DNA from: DATNFP01 sp035606335
GTDB lineage: Bacteria > Bacteroidota > Bacteroidia > Chitinophagales > Chitinophagaceae
Assembly: GCA_035606335.1 (NCBI GenBank)
Contig: DATNFP010000170.1
Location: 1-64,000 of the forward strand
Direction: 5' to 3'
Length of the DNA stretch: 64,000 nucleotides
Below are positions 46,163 to 55,505 of this stretch, piece by piece. A program made the position numbers and the translations under genes. Position 1 is the stretch's first letter; the number at the start of each line of letters is the position of its first letter. The notes beneath the pieces were generated by a model. That model did not search any database. It was not told the origin of the DNA and worked only from the letters and a program-made list of their open reading frames with translations.

Positions 46163-47149
46163 ATGCAATCAGTAAATAATGGAGCTCACAATATAATCTC
46201 AGCAGACGATTGGTTTAGTTCCGGTGAGCGGCTGGCTTATGATACAAAATCAAAAAGTATTATTGAGGACGATGCAACGCAACAGCATTTGTTTGTTTTC
46301 AATAAGCTCCTCACATCTTCAAAGCAAAAACCGGGCAGTGTAATTTCTTTTCTGCCGGGTTTTCCATCAGGTTCTTACGATTGGGCTAAGATCGATGCTT
46401 TGATAGAAGATCAGCATCCACTTGATCGGTTATATGTTGAATACATAGGGCAGGGAGAATCAGACAAGCCTGGAAACTATCATTATTCAACTTTTGAAAG
46501 AGCCGACCTCGTAGAGGCTATATGGAAATACCATCATATCGATTCCACATTTGTGGTAACGTTTGATTATTCATCTTTGGTTGTACTTGAATTGCTGCGG
46601 CGACAGCAGGAAAAAATAGTAAAGGGTATTAAGCCATCTACTGTAATTACTAGAGTGTTGTTTATCAACGGTGGTTATTTTGCAGATGGCCATTCACATC
46701 CCATACTAACCACTCCATTACTCAAAACATTTTTGGGGAAACAGGGGGCAATGCGGGCACAAACTTCAAATGCAGCATTCAACGGCATGGTAAAAAGCAT
46801 GTGGTCTAAAAACTACAAGGTCAGCGAAGCCGAGCTCACTGAGGTATGGAATGCTATCAGAAGAAGAAATGGGATGCTTTTTCTTCATTATGCTGCCGGC
46901 TTTGTAACCGAACATAAGGCAAACCGCGAACGGCTGGATTTGCTGCCTATCGTTGAGCAAATGCACAACGATGTTAAATTTCATATTGTAGGAAGTGACA
47001 AAGACCAGTTTGAACCTAAACAGGTAAAGCTGGCAAAAGAACGCCTTAGCAAATACGGAGTTAAAACCGAAATGCTTCCGGGTGGCCACATGATAACAAT
47101 GGAGCAGCCACAATTATTAACAGACCGTATTTTAGCTATAGCTGATTAA
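46163..47149 (+). CDS. Alpha/beta hydrolase with altered nucleophile elbow
   Basis: 328 residues. The fold is visible: oxyanion region VISFLPGFPSGSYDW, RLYVEYIGQGESDKPGNYHY, and a C-terminal acid/His pair GSDKDQFEP and GGHMITMEQP. The nucleophile elbow reads VTFDYSSLVVLE, so the usual G-x-S-x-G glycines are missing, although a Ser is in place. It may be an esterase with changed geometry or a non-catalytic relative. Confidence 0.82.
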   Translation: MQSVNNGAHNIISADDWFSSGERLAYDTKSKSIIEDDATQQHLFVFNKLLTSSKQKPGSVISFLPGFPSGSYDWAKIDALIEDQHPLDRLYVEYIGQGESDKPGNYHYSTFERADLVEAIWKYHHIDSTFVVTFDYSSLVVLELLRRQQEKIVKGIKPSTVITRVLFINGGYFADGHSHPILTTPLLKTFLGKQGAMRAQTSNAAFNGMVKSMWSKNYKVSEAELTEVWNAIRRRNGMLFLHYAAGFVTEHKANRERLDLLPIVEQMHNDVKFHIVGSDKDQFEPKQVKLAKERLSKYGVKTEMLPGGHMITMEQPQLLTDRILAIAD

Positions 47150-47201
47150 AATAAACATCATTAATACATACACTACAGAAATCTAATCATCCATAATATT
47201 C

Positions 47202-47242
47202 TCAAATTGGCGCATTATCAAATTGCCGGATTACCAAAATTG
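47202..47242. repeat. 8-base-period degenerate tandem repeat, copy 2
   Basis: Units TCAAATTG, GCGCATTA, TCAAATTG, CCGGATTA, CCAAAATTG. The same type as 4960-5002 and 56187-56227. It lies just before the AlkD-like gene's promoter. Confidence 0.5.
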
Positions 47243-47255
47243 TTTTACCGCTCCT

Positions 47256-47263
47256 TATATTTG
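47256..47263 (+). promoter_or_regulatory. -7 box for the AlkD-like gene
   Basis: TATATTTG matches TAnnTTTG, 19 bases before the ATG at 47283, supporting that start. Confidence 0.55.
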
Positions 47264-47282
47264 TCACAAACCACACAAGGTT

Positions 47283-47991
47283 ATGACCGCAAAAGAAATA
47301 ATGTCCGAGCTTAAATCGCTTGGAGATGAAAAAATAAAAAAGATATTACTCAATCACGGAGCAAAAGAACCACTCTTCGGCGTAAAAGTGGAACATTTAA
47401 AAAACAATCCAGAAAAAAGTAAAAAAAGATTATCAGCTTGCTAAAGAAGTATATGCCACAGGCAATACAGATGCCATGTACCTGGCGGGCCTAATCGCTG
47501 ATGACGAAAAAATGACCAAAGAAGATCTGCAGACATGGGTAAAGCAGGCCGTATCCAACAACATCAGCGAATACACCGTTCCCTGGGTGGCCACAGGCAG
47601 CAAACATGGTTTCGAACTGGCTACCGAATGGATCAATTCGCCTAAAGAACATATTGCCACTGCCGGTTGGGCAACACTCTCCAATATTGTTACATTAAAG
47701 CCCGATACGGAATTAGACACAAAGCAACTAACACAACTGCTCGAAAGAGCTGCAAAAGACATACGCACAGCTCCCAATCGCGTTCGCTATACTATGAATG
47801 GATTTGTAATAGCAGTAGGTGCCTACTCAGTTCCTTTATCCGATAAAGCCATCGCTACAGCAAAAAAGATCGGAACGGTTACAGTAAATGTAGATGGTAC
47901 CGCCTGCAAAGTTCCTGATGCTACTGAGTACATCATTAAATCGCAAGCACGGGGTTCTTTAGGGAAGAAAAAGAAAACGGTGAAATGCTGA
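47283..47991 (+). pseudogene. AlkD-like DNA alkylation repair protein, single-base frameshift
   Basis: The first frame (ATG 47283, MTAKEIMSELKSLGDEKIKK then FGVKVEHLK) runs into a stop near 47444. The continuation QKKVKKDYQLAKEVYATGNT is in the +1 frame. Removing one A from the run of six at about 47399-47405 joins them into a 235-residue HEAT-repeat protein of the AlkD family, the expected length. It shares the LAGLIAD / MILASLID block with the intact relative beginning at 63516. Either a true pseudogene or a sequencing error; a -1 programmed frameshift does not give the right frame. Confidence 0.78.
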
Positions 47992-48014
47992 GATTTAATT
48001 TGCTGGTGTAAAGT

Positions 48015-48251
48015 CTAATTGCCACTTTCTTTCGCTTGCTTCACCCCCTTAAAAACAGCATAAATAGCCATAGCATGCCCATGCCCCAGATCGAAATCTT
48101 TTTTTAGCCACGCCACCACATCACCCGCTTTTACTCCATTTCTTAATTCACCTTTTTCCAAAAAACCCTTTTTCTCTGCAAGCTTTTTAAAATCCTCAGG
48201 AGTTTTGCCGGTCTTTGTTTTTATGTTATCTATATATGCTTGAAACGACAT
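48015..48251 (-). CDS. DUF4287 protein
   Basis: 78 residues, the full length of the family, with the core YIDNIKTKTGKTPEDFKKLA and DFDLGHGHAMAIYAVFKG. Function unknown; DUF4287 proteins are common in small stress-type clusters. Same strand as and 11 bases after the DoxX paralogue; likely the last gene of that operon. Confidence 0.88.
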   Translation of the reverse strand: MSFQAYIDNIKTKTGKTPEDFKKLAEKKGFLEKGELRNGVKAGDVVAWLKKDFDLGHGHAMAIYAVFKGVKQAKESGN

Positions 48252-48261
48252 AGTGGAAACT

Positions 48262-48669
48262 TTAAGAGTTAGCTAATGATACATTATTTACACGGTATTC
48301 ACGATTCTTCAAAATCCTATGATACAAAATATAAGACCCAATTAGCAGCACAAGAGCAATAAACGGCGGTAGCAAATAGCCCGTTGCTCCACCCACGCAT
48401 ATGCCGGAATAGATAGCTGCGGTTAGATCAAAAGTAAAGCCGGCATAAACCCATTCTTTTATGCGGGGATATCCCGGAATGTATAACGCAACGAGACCTA
48501 AAAGTTTTGTCACACCGGTAAAAGGTAGAAAATAAGCGGGATATCCCAGTATTTTAGTAAAATGTTCTACAGCATACGGCAGACTCAGGGCGCTTGGAAT
48601 AGCTGAGCCAAGTATTGAAAATGTAAACAATGCCATTATCGTCCAGTAAATGATCTTTATCTTTTTCAT
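48262..48669 (-). CDS. DoxX family membrane protein (paralogue of 27266)
   Basis: 135 residues from ATG 48669 (MKKIKIIYWTIMALFTF). Four membrane helices. Clear paralogue of the protein at 27266, with the shared blocks LGSAIPSAL, GYPAYFLPFTGVTKLLG and IKEWVYAGFTFDL, but without the long Ala-rich tail. A longer frame from 48690 adds 7 residues (MPLNKKQ) and is less likely. It sits between a VOC protein and DUF4287 gene. Confidence 0.88.
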   Translation of the reverse strand: MKKIKIIYWTIMALFTFSILGSAIPSALSLPYAVEHFTKILGYPAYFLPFTGVTKLLGLVALYIPGYPRIKEWVYAGFTFDLTAAIYSGICVGGATGYLLPPFIALVLLIGSYILYHRILKNREYRVNNVSLANS

Positions 48670-48696
48670 TTGTTTCTTATTTAAAGGCATGAGTAG

Positions 48697-49023
48697 CTAT
48701 TTTTGATGAAGGGTTAATCCATTTCCATCTGCGTCTTTAAACGGAGCAAACTTACCCCACGGCGTATTGTCTATTCTGTCAATTTCTATTCCTTTCGATC
48801 TTAATTCCTCAACTTCCTTTTTAATATCGTCAGTCTCAAACATCACATTAGCATACTTTGATAATGAAATTGACGTAGTTTGATTTGGTAGCCCCATCTG
48901 CAGCCAGGTTTCACCATCACCAAGCGGAGCTTCAACTATTACCTGAAACCCAAGCTTCATATAAAATTCTTTTGCTTTTTGCTGATCCGATACCGGGATC
49001 ATGATAATTTCGATCGTTTTCAT
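48697..49023 (-). CDS. VOC family (glyoxalase-like) protein
   Basis: 108 residues: one VOC beta-alpha-beta-beta-beta unit (IEIIMIPVSDQQKAKEFYMK, LGFQVIVEAPLGDGETWLQM, TPWGKFAPFKDADGNGLTL). The closing Glu ligand of the family seems to be replaced by a Leu-Thr-Leu stretch, so metal binding is uncertain. First gene of an operon with DoxX and DUF4287. Confidence 0.88.
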   Translation of the reverse strand: MKTIEIIMIPVSDQQKAKEFYMKLGFQVIVEAPLGDGETWLQMGLPNQTTSISLSKYANVMFETDDIKKEVEELRSKGIEIDRIDNTPWGKFAPFKDADGNGLTLHQK

Positions 49024-49048
49024 GATTTTATTTTATTTGTTTATGAAG

Positions 49049-49056
49049 CAAAAATA
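49049..49056 (-). promoter_or_regulatory. -7 box for VOC-DoxX-DUF4287 operon
   Basis: TATTTTTG on the minus strand matches TAnnTTTG, 25 bases before the VOC start. Confidence 0.55.
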
Positions 49057-49113
49057 GAATAGGAACATAGCCTGAACATGGTTCAGAACTTGGATAGAAT
49101 GGTAATTTTTATA

Positions 49114-50022
49114 CTACTTTTTTTCTCTGAATTCCAGAGGTGTGATACCTACCAGTTTTTTGAAGAATTTGCCAAAATTAGCAGGGTCGGAAAAATTCAG
49201 CTTATAAGCTATCTCGGCAATACTGTAATCTGTGTAACTAATGAATGATTTTGCCTCGGTTAATAGCCTTTCATTGATATAGGAGAGCGCGTTCTTTCCC
49301 GAAACGGATTTTACTGATTGGGAAAGGTGGTTAGGTGAAATAAAAAGCATTTTTGCATAGTCTTCTATCCTTCTTTTTTCGATATAGTTGGTATTTACAA
49401 GCGCGATAAATTTTTTAAGAAGCACTTGTCCGGGATTAGCGAGCTTTTGCTGCGAGATATCATTGTAGGCTGAAAACTCTTTTAGTTGATATAGAAGCGC
49501 AAGTAATTTCAAGCTGGCTATTTTGTGATCACTTGTTTTCTCGTATGCGGTAAAAACCTCTTCGAAATGGCAGGACAATTCGCTGAACTTCTCATGGGTT
49601 ATTTTATGAAAATCAGTATGCTGAATATCAAAGAATGGAAATTCTGTATCAAGAGAAGGTTTATAATAGGAAAAACACTCCCGCTTAAAATAGATCAGGT
49701 AACCATGAGTAGAGGTGTCGCGATAAAAACTATACATGAGTCCCGGCGCCTGGAACACCAACAGGGAATCCAGATCATTTACATTAGTGTTGTCGTATGA
49801 AATTTTTGACTTTTCGGCATTTGTCAGCAACCCAACAAAATAAAATCCCCTTCTGAATGGTGGTTTGTACACCACGTTATCATCATTCTTATGCAGTCGC
49901 AAGCACAAAAAAAGCGGGTCCCTGGTTCTTTCGCTTACTGATGTGGAGGCAAGAAATTCATTAATATCATCGTAGTAAGGAATAACAGCATTTATGAAAT
50001 TGGAACTATTGCCGGTGTTCAC
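49114..50022 (-). CDS. AraC-family transcriptional regulator
   Basis: 302 residues from GTG 50022; no ATG is available nearby upstream and the next Met is about 95 residues in. An N-terminal cupin-like sensing region (about 1-170) precedes the C-terminal AraC DNA-binding domain (EDYAKMLFISPNHLSQSVKS, SIAEIAYKLNFSDPANFGKF, FKKLVGITPLEFREK). It lies just upstream of and on the same strand as the VOC-DoxX operon, echoing the GlxA/DoxX arrangement at 26-28 kb. Confidence 0.9.
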   Translation of the reverse strand: MNTGNSSNFINAVIPYYDDINEFLASTSVSERTRDPLFLCLRLHKNDDNVVYKPPFRRGFYFVGLLTNAEKSKISYDNTNVNDLDSLLVFQAPGLMYSFYRDTSTHGYLIYFKRECFSYYKPSLDTEFPFFDIQHTDFHKITHEKFSELSCHFEEVFTAYEKTSDHKIASLKLLALLYQLKEFSAYNDISQQKLANPGQVLLKKFIALVNTNYIEKRRIEDYAKMLFISPNHLSQSVKSVSGKNALSYINERLLTEAKSFISYTDYSIAEIAYKLNFSDPANFGKFFKKLVGITPLEFREKK

Positions 50023-50128
50023 GATGATATGCGATTTTGTATGGAAGTAAGTTATAAAAACTTTGGTACATGTCCTACCAGGTAGGCTTTTACGGCCCGG
50101 GCATAAAACCGCTAAACATTAACCTGCC

Positions 50129-50185
50129 AGACCACGCTGGTCTAAGCGTCCGCTTAGACCTACAATATTTCAAGCGTCCCGCTTG
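50129..50185. repeat. Cluster of overlapping palindromes
   Basis: AGACC-acgct-GGTCT (50129-50143), then GGTCTAAGCG-tc-CGCTTAGACC (50139-50160, perfect 10 bp), then CAAGCG-tcc-CGCTTG (50171-50185). The arms share the core AGCG...CGCT. It lies between an AraC gene start and the end of a frameshifted SnoaL gene, so a terminator for the latter is possible for one arm but not for all three. Confidence 0.65.
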
Positions 50186-50211
50186 CAAATGATGTGGAAT
50201 AGCCTATCAAA

Positions 50212-50665
50212 CTACACTGTAGCAATAGCATCAGCAGACTGTGCAGCAAGTGCAGACTCGTGATAATGGATCACACGCCACCTATCCTGAGTATTCCGGA
50301 ACAGCATAGTGACACGGCCACTGGGCCGGAACAGCTCCTTGCGCCCCTTGAGCCTGACCGTAGAATGAAACTTGAAAAAAGCGATAGCGGTATCACCGAG
50401 CGAATCGATCCTGATATTATCGATCTCCTTGGCCACCATTTTCATCAAGGTGTTCCGGCAAGGCTGTATAGTATTGCTCAATGGCGTCCCAACCATATAT
50501 TGGTTCAGGTTTTTCCATAGCAACATAGATCAGCGAGGCATGTTTGTGATCCCAGATAGACATAAGGCGCTTAGGGTCGAGTTGCAGAAAACCTTGACGG
50601 TAAGTTTCGATGAGATCGGCAATCTCACGCTCTATATCTCTATCTTGTTTGGATAGGTCTTCCAA
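50212..50665 (-). pseudogene. SnoaL/NTF2-like (DUF4440-type) protein, single-base frameshift
   Basis: Frame 1 from ATG 50665 encodes SKQDRDIEREIADLIETYRQ ... GWDAIEQYYTALPEHLDEN and stops near 50417. The next frame carries MVAKEIDNIRIDSLGDTAIA, LKGRKELFRPSGRVTMLFRN and DRWRVIHYHESA, the typical NTF2-like end. Deleting one A of a four-A run near 50446 would give one 150-residue protein. NTF2-like folds bind small ligands or catalyse on steroid-like molecules. Real frameshift or sequencing error not distinguishable here. Confidence 0.75.
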
Positions 50666-50735
50666 TTTTGTAGTTTTAAATTATCGAGATTTTAAATGCA
50701 CCAAAATCATACCAATCAACCATTCATACAATTAA

Positions 50736-51530
<795 letters not shown>

Positions 51531-51541
51531 AGTATGAGATA

Positions 51542-52048
51542 TTACCCTTGCAAAGCCTTTTCATAGAGAAAGAATGGCAATTCCCTGCCATCGAAAAATA
51601 TTTCTCCTCGCTTTTTATATCCTCTCGCTTCGTAAAATTGTAATACCCTCTTATTGGGGCTATACGCATCGAGCCTCACAGATGAGTAGTTATTATTTAT
51701 TCCGTACAGTTCCGCAAAATCCATAAGCTTTCTTGCTATCCCCTGCCCCTGGTACAATGGGTCAACAGCAAGGCGATGAATGATCAGCATTTTACCTATA
51801 TTGTTATTCCAGGTTATTGTGGCATACTTAGGGTCTTGCTCATCATTAATGCTGATTACGCCAACACACCTGTTTTCAACAACAGCACAATACAAATACT
51901 TTTTTTCAATGTCTCGTTCTACTATCGAAAGTGTAGGATAACTATCCATCCATTGAAAAATGCCCTGTTTATCCAATTCATGTTTACAATTGCACAGTAT
52001 CGAAAAAATTTCTTCTGTCTGATTGTGCTCGGCAAGTTTAATTTCCAT
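51542..52048 (-). CDS. GNAT family N-acetyltransferase
   Basis: 168 residues from ATG 52048 (MEIKLAEHNQTEEIF). A frame extension to 52069 adds only a short hydrophobic start and is less likely. Acetyl-CoA site is LAVDPLYQGQGIARKLMDFA and the C-terminal motif is NKRVLQFYEARGYKKRGE. Substrate not assigned. Convergent with the O-methyltransferase, 11 bases apart. Confidence 0.87.
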   Translation of the reverse strand: MEIKLAEHNQTEEIFSILCNCKHELDKQGIFQWMDSYPTLSIVERDIEKKYLYCAVVENRCVGVISINDEQDPKYATITWNNNIGKMLIIHRLAVDPLYQGQGIARKLMDFAELYGINNNYSSVRLDAYSPNKRVLQFYEARGYKKRGEIFFDGRELPFFLYEKALQG

Positions 52049-52072
52049 GGATAAGAAATTGATACGCAAAAA

Positions 52073-52849
52073 TTACTTTTTTGCAATATTTTTTCTTTTT
52101 TCTTTTTCTTGTTTTATTATCTCATTGCCTCTTTCAAAAAAAAGCATGTCAATTAGTTTCGCCTTCGTATAAACAAATGAGGATTTTGTACCATCAAATT
52201 GTAATGAGGTGATTATTTTACTATCAATGATAAATTTATGTTTCGTATAAAAATAAAATAGGCTCTGCCAAATAGCTTTAACCTTATCAATTGACTCCTG
52301 ATAATTTAAATATCCTAGGTTAGCCTTACCAATACCCTTAATAAAAAACTCATCCATAGCCGGCGTACAACCAAATATCCCTAACAGAATTTTAGTTACA
52401 AGAATTGCGGTTGCTTCCTGAGCATTATCTTTACCATCTTTCACTAAAGGAATATTAATCCTACTACCAATTTCACAGTACAGAGTAGTTAAATCGCTAA
52501 TTGTAACATCATAATTATCAATATCTATTTCCCAGTATTTTTCTGGTGTTGCAGCTGCAAATTCTATAACTGGCTTAAGTGCATGTGAACTGTGACGTAA
52601 TAAAGCTGTAGAACCTCGGAACATACCCCAACTTGCTAAATAGCAAGTCAGTTGCAGTACACTTAGCTCAATATTTTCTTTGGCAGCTATTTGTAACAAG
52701 ATATCTTTTTTACGAAAAGATTGAAAATAATTATAACAATAATCAAATGAAGCGTATCTGTGAATATGGCTGATTTTGTCTGTATAATTATTTATTCGCT
52801 TTTCGATCTGATCGTCAGATAGGTTTTGCAGAATGTTTTCTTTACTCAT
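52073..52849 (-). CDS. Unknown mostly helical protein
   Basis: 258 residues from ATG 52849; a TTG 21 bases upstream gives a longer frame but lies close to the promoter. Helical blocks are HRYASFDYCYNYFQSF, LQLTCYLASWGMFRGSTALL and YFYTKHKFIIDSK. No signal peptide or membrane helix. No family recognised. It has its own promoter box (52877-52884) and follows the AlbA_2 gene closely on the same strand, so it may belong to the accessory block. Confidence 0.7.
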   Translation of the reverse strand: MSKENILQNLSDDQIEKRINNYTDKISHIHRYASFDYCYNYFQSFRKKDILLQIAAKENIELSVLQLTCYLASWGMFRGSTALLRHSSHALKPVIEFAAATPEKYWEIDIDNYDVTISDLTTLYCEIGSRINIPLVKDGKDNAQEATAILVTKILLGIFGCTPAMDEFFIKGIGKANLGYLNYQESIDKVKAIWQSLFYFYTKHKFIIDSKIITSLQFDGTKSSFVYTKAKLIDMLFFERGNEIIKQEKEKRKNIAKK

Positions 52850-52876
52850 TGTATTAAAAAATAAACTCAACCTTTA

Positions 52877-52884
52877 CAAAGGTA
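52877..52884 (-). promoter_or_regulatory. -7 box for the unknown helical protein
   Basis: TACCTTTG on the minus strand, exact TAnnTTTG match, 27 bases before ATG 52849. It lies only 12 bases after the AlbA_2 gene stop. Confidence 0.5.
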
Positions 52885-52895
52885 AAATTTAACTG

Positions 52896-54262
52896 TCACT
52901 TATAATTTGCTAAATCTTTTAGTCTTTTTTCAAAAATCTCAGTGAAACTAATTGTCCGACAGTCGGGTAATCCAATTCCTTCTAAAATGAATCTTGCAAT
53001 TTGGAAAAACGCATGGTCATCTGATAAGTTAGTCTCGTAATATCTGCCATCCCTGAATTCCGGTATTTCTATTTCATTCTTTGGAGAAATTGGGATGTTG
53101 TAAAGTTTTAGCTTTTCTAAATAATCATCGTTATCAAAAAAAATGAACTTTCTCCAATAATCAGTAACTCTAGCTCTAAATCCAACCTTTATCTCGAAAT
53201 CAAATTTATTGTCTTCTAATACTGCTTTGTATTTTGCGATAATAACCAAAATATTTAAAATAAACTCAGTTCCATCGATAAGCTTAATATAATTCGCAAA
53301 GCCGGTATTACTCTCGTAGGGACAATATTTTTTTAAAAGGTAGTTGATAGTATTCGAGTTTAAATAACGCTTGGGAATATTTTTAGGGCTGAATTCGTTA
53401 AGAGGAAATAAAAATTTTAAATTACCATTTCTAAATAACTCAACAGTCGTGTATTTATAAATAAGATTGTCTGCATTTAATGGCCTTATTATCAAGGAAT
53501 CTTCTGAGCTATAAATACTGTTAAACCCTAAATTTAAATTGATATTGGGATCTAGTTCGTTTAAGTCTACTTCTACATTTGATAAAATCTTATTGCTACC
53601 TCTTTAAAAAACTCAGATGTAGAAAATTGCTTGAAAAAAAAATTATCAAATGGTAATGGGAATAGGTATAATTCCAAATAAGTCTGATTCCAGTCAGATT
53701 GTCCTCTTGTTTGAGTGAGTTTGAAATTGCTAAAATGTTCTATAGATTGGTAGTAAGAGCTCGTCTTTTCATTTAGCTTTTCAATTATATATCTGTCTTT
53801 TATAGGCTTACTTTCATTATTTTCTCTTTGATAAATAATACCTTGACTAGTTATGTAAGGCGGTGTTGGACTTTCTTCTACCTGAATTACCAACACAGTA
53901 TTTTTATTTGCCAATTCAATTTTCTTAAAATGATACATTGGCCTTGGGCTGATATTTGAATTTATAACCTGAGACAATTGATCATCTAAGTTTCTGTATT
54001 CAGTAACATCTACTCCGTCAATCGAAATTGGTTTATTTTTCTCATCACAAGTTATACCCCAAAAAATCCAGCCCCCTTTCGTATTTGCAAAAGACGAGAT
54101 AGATTTAGAAATTTTAATATTATCTAATTTATGAGAATTTGATTTGGGCACATCTCTCTTATATTCAATATACCACCCTTCGCAAATTTCATTTTCAATT
54201 AACGGTATTAAGTCTTGTTCTGTTAATTCTGATAATTCTTTATTAAATGGATTATATCTCAT
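52896..54262 (-). pseudogene. AlbA_2 (Schlafen-like) protein, single-base frameshift
   Basis: Frame 1 from ATG 54262 has the AlbA_2 fold (YIEYKRDVPKSNSHKLDNIK, ISSFANTKGGWIFWGI, NTVLVIQVEESPTPPYI) and stops at 53573. The other frame reads on as SNVEVDLNELDPNINL to LIIRPLNADN and continues to 52896. Restoring one T in the short T run near 53588-53591 joins them into a 455-residue protein. It follows the DUF2971 gene by 38 bases and is probably co-transcribed with it. AlbA_2 proteins often act in transcription control or phage defence. Confidence 0.75.
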
Positions 54263-54300
54263 ATGTCAACAATTGTGATGCATATTAAATAAACTTCTAC

Positions 54301-55263
54301 TTAACGATAGTGGTCAATTTTAGAAGTTTCAATCCTCACTTGGTTACCGGGATACATTTTGCCCATCATATATTTTATCTGAGCTTCATTAAGTTGTTTT
54401 TCCATTATTTTAGGGCCCAGAATGATATTTTTAATTTTTATTAGTTCTGAATCTTGTAAAATGCACGGCATTTCGATTATGGGAACTATTATGCCATATC
54501 TGTTTAATCGAAATTTCTCCTTAAATGTTTTGTGATTCATCCCTGGGGTATTTCTTACCATAATTCTGACTTCTCGTTCGTCTTGATAGTCTGAATGCTT
54601 AAAGAAGAACTTCCAATAGTCAACCATTTGGAAACCCAAACCAATATTAAATTGTGTTCTTAATTTGTTCTGCCACTCTTTAAGTGTTTCAAACATTTTC
54701 AGATCATAATAAACTTTGGAGATAAGAACATTATTGTATGGGTTGTAATTGTGATCAATTGAGAACTCAATCATCGCACCTCTTCCATCATCACCGTACA
54801 ATCTCCATTGATTTAGTTGGTCAGCAGCTTTGGAAAAGCAGAAAACAAAATGGTAGTTATGATAAGCCATTGTAATAGAATTATATGGATCTGTATGTTG
54901 TCTCCCCATATAATTGTTTACATAGTTGATTTCTGATCGGTCATTCAAACCGGCTAGCGCATTTAGATGTAAAACACCAGAACTCAAGATATGAAAAAGA
55001 CTTTCAAAAGATGTATAGTGATAAAAGGTGTCTAATCTTTCATCATGAAATATATTTCGAAAAAAAGCATATTCGTATTCTGGATCAAATGATGCTATTA
55101 ACTCGCTATCACTCGGGATAAAGGAAATATTTTCTGCAATTTTCTCGTGGTTACAAAAGTTATCATCGATATATGCATCCAAAGAATTAGCAATTTCTTT
55201 CAAACATTGGCTTAACTGTTCGCAAAACTGTTTTTTAGTTTGTTTATCCAACATGGCAGTCAT
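54301..55263 (-). CDS. DUF2971 protein
   Basis: 320 residues. The family signature is clear: TFYHYTSFESLFHILSSGVL, LAGLNDRSEINYV, FCFSKAADQLNQWRLYGDDG, and QDEREVRIMVRNT. DUF2971 proteins are frequent in genomic islands and near restriction or defence genes, but no reaction is proven. A short N-terminal region carries three cysteines. First gene of the block with AlbA_2. Confidence 0.85.
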   Translation of the reverse strand: MTAMLDKQTKKQFCEQLSQCLKEIANSLDAYIDDNFCNHEKIAENISFIPSDSELIASFDPEYEYAFFRNIFHDERLDTFYHYTSFESLFHILSSGVLHLNALAGLNDRSEINYVNNYMGRQHTDPYNSITMAYHNYHFVFCFSKAADQLNQWRLYGDDGRGAMIEFSIDHNYNPYNNVLISKVYYDLKMFETLKEWQNKLRTQFNIGLGFQMVDYWKFFFKHSDYQDEREVRIMVRNTPGMNHKTFKEKFRLNRYGIIVPIIEMPCILQDSELIKIKNIILGPKIMEKQLNEAQIKYMMGKMYPGNQVRIETSKIDHYR

Positions 55264-55397
55264 AAAATTATATACTAATTGGCAAATAAATCATACTGCA
55301 ACTCTGCTGTTGATTTTATAATGTGAAAGCTAAAGCATAGTATTTGCAGCCCTATAAATTAATTCTCATATCAGTATTTTTTTGTGCTAATATTTTT

Positions 55398-55459
55398 ATC
55401 ATTATGCCAAAACTGTATAATCACTATACAGAAATCTCATAACCATAAAAATCCAATTT
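55398..55459 (+). repeat. Duplicated upstream/promoter block, copy B
   Basis: 62 bases similar to 50753-50814. Here the dyad is perfect: CTGTATA-atcac-TATACAG (55413-55431). The AAACTTTG box at 55481-55488 and ATG at 55506 follow at nearly the same distance as in copy A. Confidence 0.78.
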
Positions 55460-55505
55460 TCTCACCTGCCGGATCTTCCAAAACTTTGTGATAAAAAATA
55501 TCACA

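Noticed and set aside
47396..47410. A_AAA_AAC slippery heptamer in the AlkD-like gene as a programmed -1 frameshift
   Set aside because: The zero-frame heptamer is present, but the continuing AlkD sequence lies in the +1 frame; a -1 shift quickly meets a stop.
52850..52870. TTG start for the unknown helical protein
   Set aside because: It would sit within the expected transcription start zone of the 52877 promoter box, and ATG 52849 fits better.
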